Positions 5,366 to 6,654 of a stretch of 6,654 bases of DNA are shown here, piece by piece; within the stretch, counting starts at the first letter, position 1, and each line of letters opens with the position of its first letter. The translations under genes were made by a program, and so were the position numbers. The stretch covers positions 1 through 6,654 of the forward strand of contig DATMQA010000209.1 in NCBI GenBank assembly GCA_035566895.1, written 5' to 3'. This DNA is from DATMQA01 sp035566895 (GTDB taxonomy: Bacteria > Verrucomicrobiota > Verrucomicrobiia > Limisphaerales > UBA8199). The notes under the pieces are model-generated. The model worked only from the letters and a program-made list of their open reading frames with translations. It ran no database searches and was not told where the DNA came from.

Positions 5366-6654
5366 ATGCTCGCCTGGACGATCTACATTTCCTTCCTCGG
5401 AGTGGTGGTGCTGATGTTGCTGCCGCAAGGGGATGCGCGCGCGGCTCGCATCGTGGCCATGCTGACGGCCTGTTTAGGTTTCGTCTTTGCCCTCGGCGGC
5501 GCGCTCCAGGCCAAACTCGGTGAAATCCGAACGGTCACTCAAGTTTCCTGGATTCCTTCTCTCGGCATCGAGTACCATCTCGCGGCTGACGGCATCAGTC
5601 TCACGCTTGTGCTGCTCACCGGCCTCGCCGCACTCGCCGGCATTCTCTTTTCCTGGAACATCGAGCATCGGGCTAAAGAGTTCTTTGCCTTCTACCTCGC
5701 GTTGATTGGCGGCGTTTATGGCGTTTTTCTCAGCTTCGACCTCTTCCTGCTCTTCGTGTTTTACGAAATCGCCATCATCCCAAAATATTTCATTATCGCC
5801 ATTTGGGGCTCGACCCAGCGCGAATATGGCGCGATGAAGCTGGCGCTCTATTCCTTCGCCGGCAGCGCGATGGTCCTCATCGGCCTCATCGCGGCTTTCG
5901 TTGTCGCCGGTGGCAAGACCATGAGCTTGCTCGAACTCTCCCAGTTTCCCTTCCCGCACAGTTTTCAGATGTGGGCCTTTCCGATGGTCTTTGTCGGTTT
6001 TGCGATCCTCGCCGGTCTGTGGCCATTCCACACTTGGGCTCCCACCGGTCACGTTGCCGCGCCGACTGCGGCTTCGATGCTGTTGGCTGGCGTGGTAATG
6101 AAACTTGGCGCTTATGGGTGCCTGCGCGTGGCCATGTCGTTGTTCCCGCAAGGCATGGACGCCTGGGGCTTCCGGGTTCTTGGCTTTGGCTCCTGGCGCG
6201 ATGTCTTCAGCGTCCTGGCCGCCATCGGCATCGTCTATGGCGCCACGGTGGCCCTCGTCCAGAAGGACTTCAAATTCGTCATCGGCTATTCAAGCGTGAG
6301 CCACATGGGATTCGTGCTGCTGGGACTGATGACGCTGGACCAATTTGGGCTGAGCGGCGCGGTGCTGCAGATGTTTTCGCACGGCATTATCGCCGGGCTG
6401 CTGTTCGCGGTTGTCGGGCGGATGGTTTACGACCGGACCCACACGCGCGACTTGGATGCTCTGCAGAAAATGAACCTGAACAAACTCCTGCCTTTTGCCG
6501 CCGTGAGCTTTACGCTGGCCGGAGTGGCCTCGATGGGTCTGCCCGGGTTCAGCGGGTTTGTGGCCGAGTTGCAGGTGCTCATCGGCGCCTGGCACGCATT
6601 CCCGACGCTCGCCGTCATCGCGGGCTTGGGTATTCTTGTCGGAGTCGCCTACAC
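5366..6654 (+). CDS. Second NuoM-like subunit (NuoM2), lacking the TM7 lysine; 3'-truncated
   Basis: This is a second antiporter-like subunit of the NuoM type. 429 residues are visible before the frame runs off the window; the family length of about 500 implies roughly 70-100 missing. Family marks include SWNIEHR (96-102), FYEIAIIP (132-139), LWPFHTW (218-224), VIGYSSVSHMGF (305-316), MFSHGIIAGLLF (336-347) and GLPGFSGFVAEL (391-402). Retained are Glu134 (TM5), Lys246 (TM8), His313 and Glu401 (TM12). Against FAVKVP...HTWLPDAHVEAP it reads FAILAG...HTWAPTGHVAAP: the pumping lysine is Leu215, and the Asp and Glu are Thr227 and Ala231. An extra lysine, Lys140, sits in TM5 six residues after Glu134. 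ATG 5366 opens directly into TM1 (MLAWTIYISFLGVVVLMLLP) but has no clear ribosome site; TTG 5342 is the alternative. A 77-base gap separates it from nuoM1. The two copies are clearly diverged, so the duplication is old. Confidence 0.93.
   Translation, partial: MLAWTIYISFLGVVVLMLLPQGDARAARIVAMLTACLGFVFALGGALQAKLGEIRTVTQVSWIPSLGIEYHLAADGISLTLVLLTGLAALAGILFSWNIEHRAKEFFAFYLALIGGVYGVFLSFDLFLLFVFYEIAIIPKYFIIAIWGSTQREYGAMKLALYSFAGSAMVLIGLIAAFVVAGGKTMSLLELSQFPFPHSFQMWAFPMVFVGFAILAGLWPFHTWAPTGHVAAPTAASMLLAGVVMKLGAYGCLRVAMSLFPQGMDAWGFRVLGFGSWRDVFSVLAAIGIVYGATVALVQKDFKFVIGYSSVSHMGFVLLGLMTLDQFGLSGAVLQMFSHGIIAGLLFAVVGRMVYDRTHTRDLDALQKMNLNKLLPFAAVSFTLAGVASMGLPGFSGFVAELQVLIGAWHAFPTLAVIAGLGILVGVAY

Noticed and set aside
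5317..5523. 68-codon + strand open frame starting in the gap before nuoM2
   Set aside because: It overlaps the nuoM2 start in another frame and is Ala/Arg/His-rich without family features; the NuoM frame explains the region.
5474..6151. 225-codon open frame on the minus strand
   Set aside because: Antisense to nuoM2; charged low-information composition and no motif. The + strand frame is a clear NuoM homologue.
5366..6654. NuoM2 as a decaying pseudogene copy
   Set aside because: The frame is open for all 429 visible codons, most family motifs remain, and changes are concentrated at particular functional sites instead of being scattered.
3732..6654. Mrp-type sodium/proton antiporter or hydrogenase-linked membrane genes instead of complex I
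   Set aside because: The preceding nuoH-J-K-L order, the NuoH quinone loop and the NuoL lateral helix place the set in complex I; no Mrp E/F/G-type small subunits are seen.

Overview
The window is a piece of a respiratory complex I (nuo) operon. Every gene lies on the + strand: the 3' part of nuoH, then nuoJ, nuoK, nuoL, a first nuoM, and a second, diverged nuoM cut by the right edge. The genes encode only membrane-arm subunits. NuoH holds the quinone site and the junction with the hydrophilic arm, NuoJ and NuoK carry the proximal proton channel, and NuoL and NuoM are antiporter-like pumps. nuoN is expected further right but is not visible. nuoI, which usually sits between nuoH and nuoJ, is absent: the two genes are six bases apart.

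The organism is a GC-rich bacterium (judged by eye). I lean toward Verrucomicrobiota or a nearby PVC lineage, because of the tandem nuoM arrangement and the CCAAAT/ATTTGG-rich intergenic repeat, a style I associate with those genomes from memory. This assignment is tentative.

Layout: nuoH end (1-644), nuoJ (651-1151), a 133-base near-palindrome filling the nuoJ-nuoK gap (1150-1282), nuoK (1288-1599), nuoL (1609-3735), nuoM1 overlapping nuoL by four bases (3732-5288), a 77-base gap, and nuoM2 (5366 to the edge). Apart from the palindrome and the 77-base gap, the window is almost entirely coding.

The most interesting point is the set of genes for a membrane arm with an apparent extra antiporter-like subunit. 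NuoL is about 95 residues longer than the E. coli protein. About 25 of those residues fall in its C-terminal lateral-helix region, about what is needed to span one more subunit. This agrees with the published idea of four-pump (two-NuoM) complex I. What I do not recall being described is that NuoM2 has lost the central TM7 lysine and nearby acidic residues while keeping the TM5 Glu, TM8 Lys and TM12 Glu. It also has an unusual lysine in TM5. The second point of interest is the long palindrome wedged between two normally tightly coupled genes.
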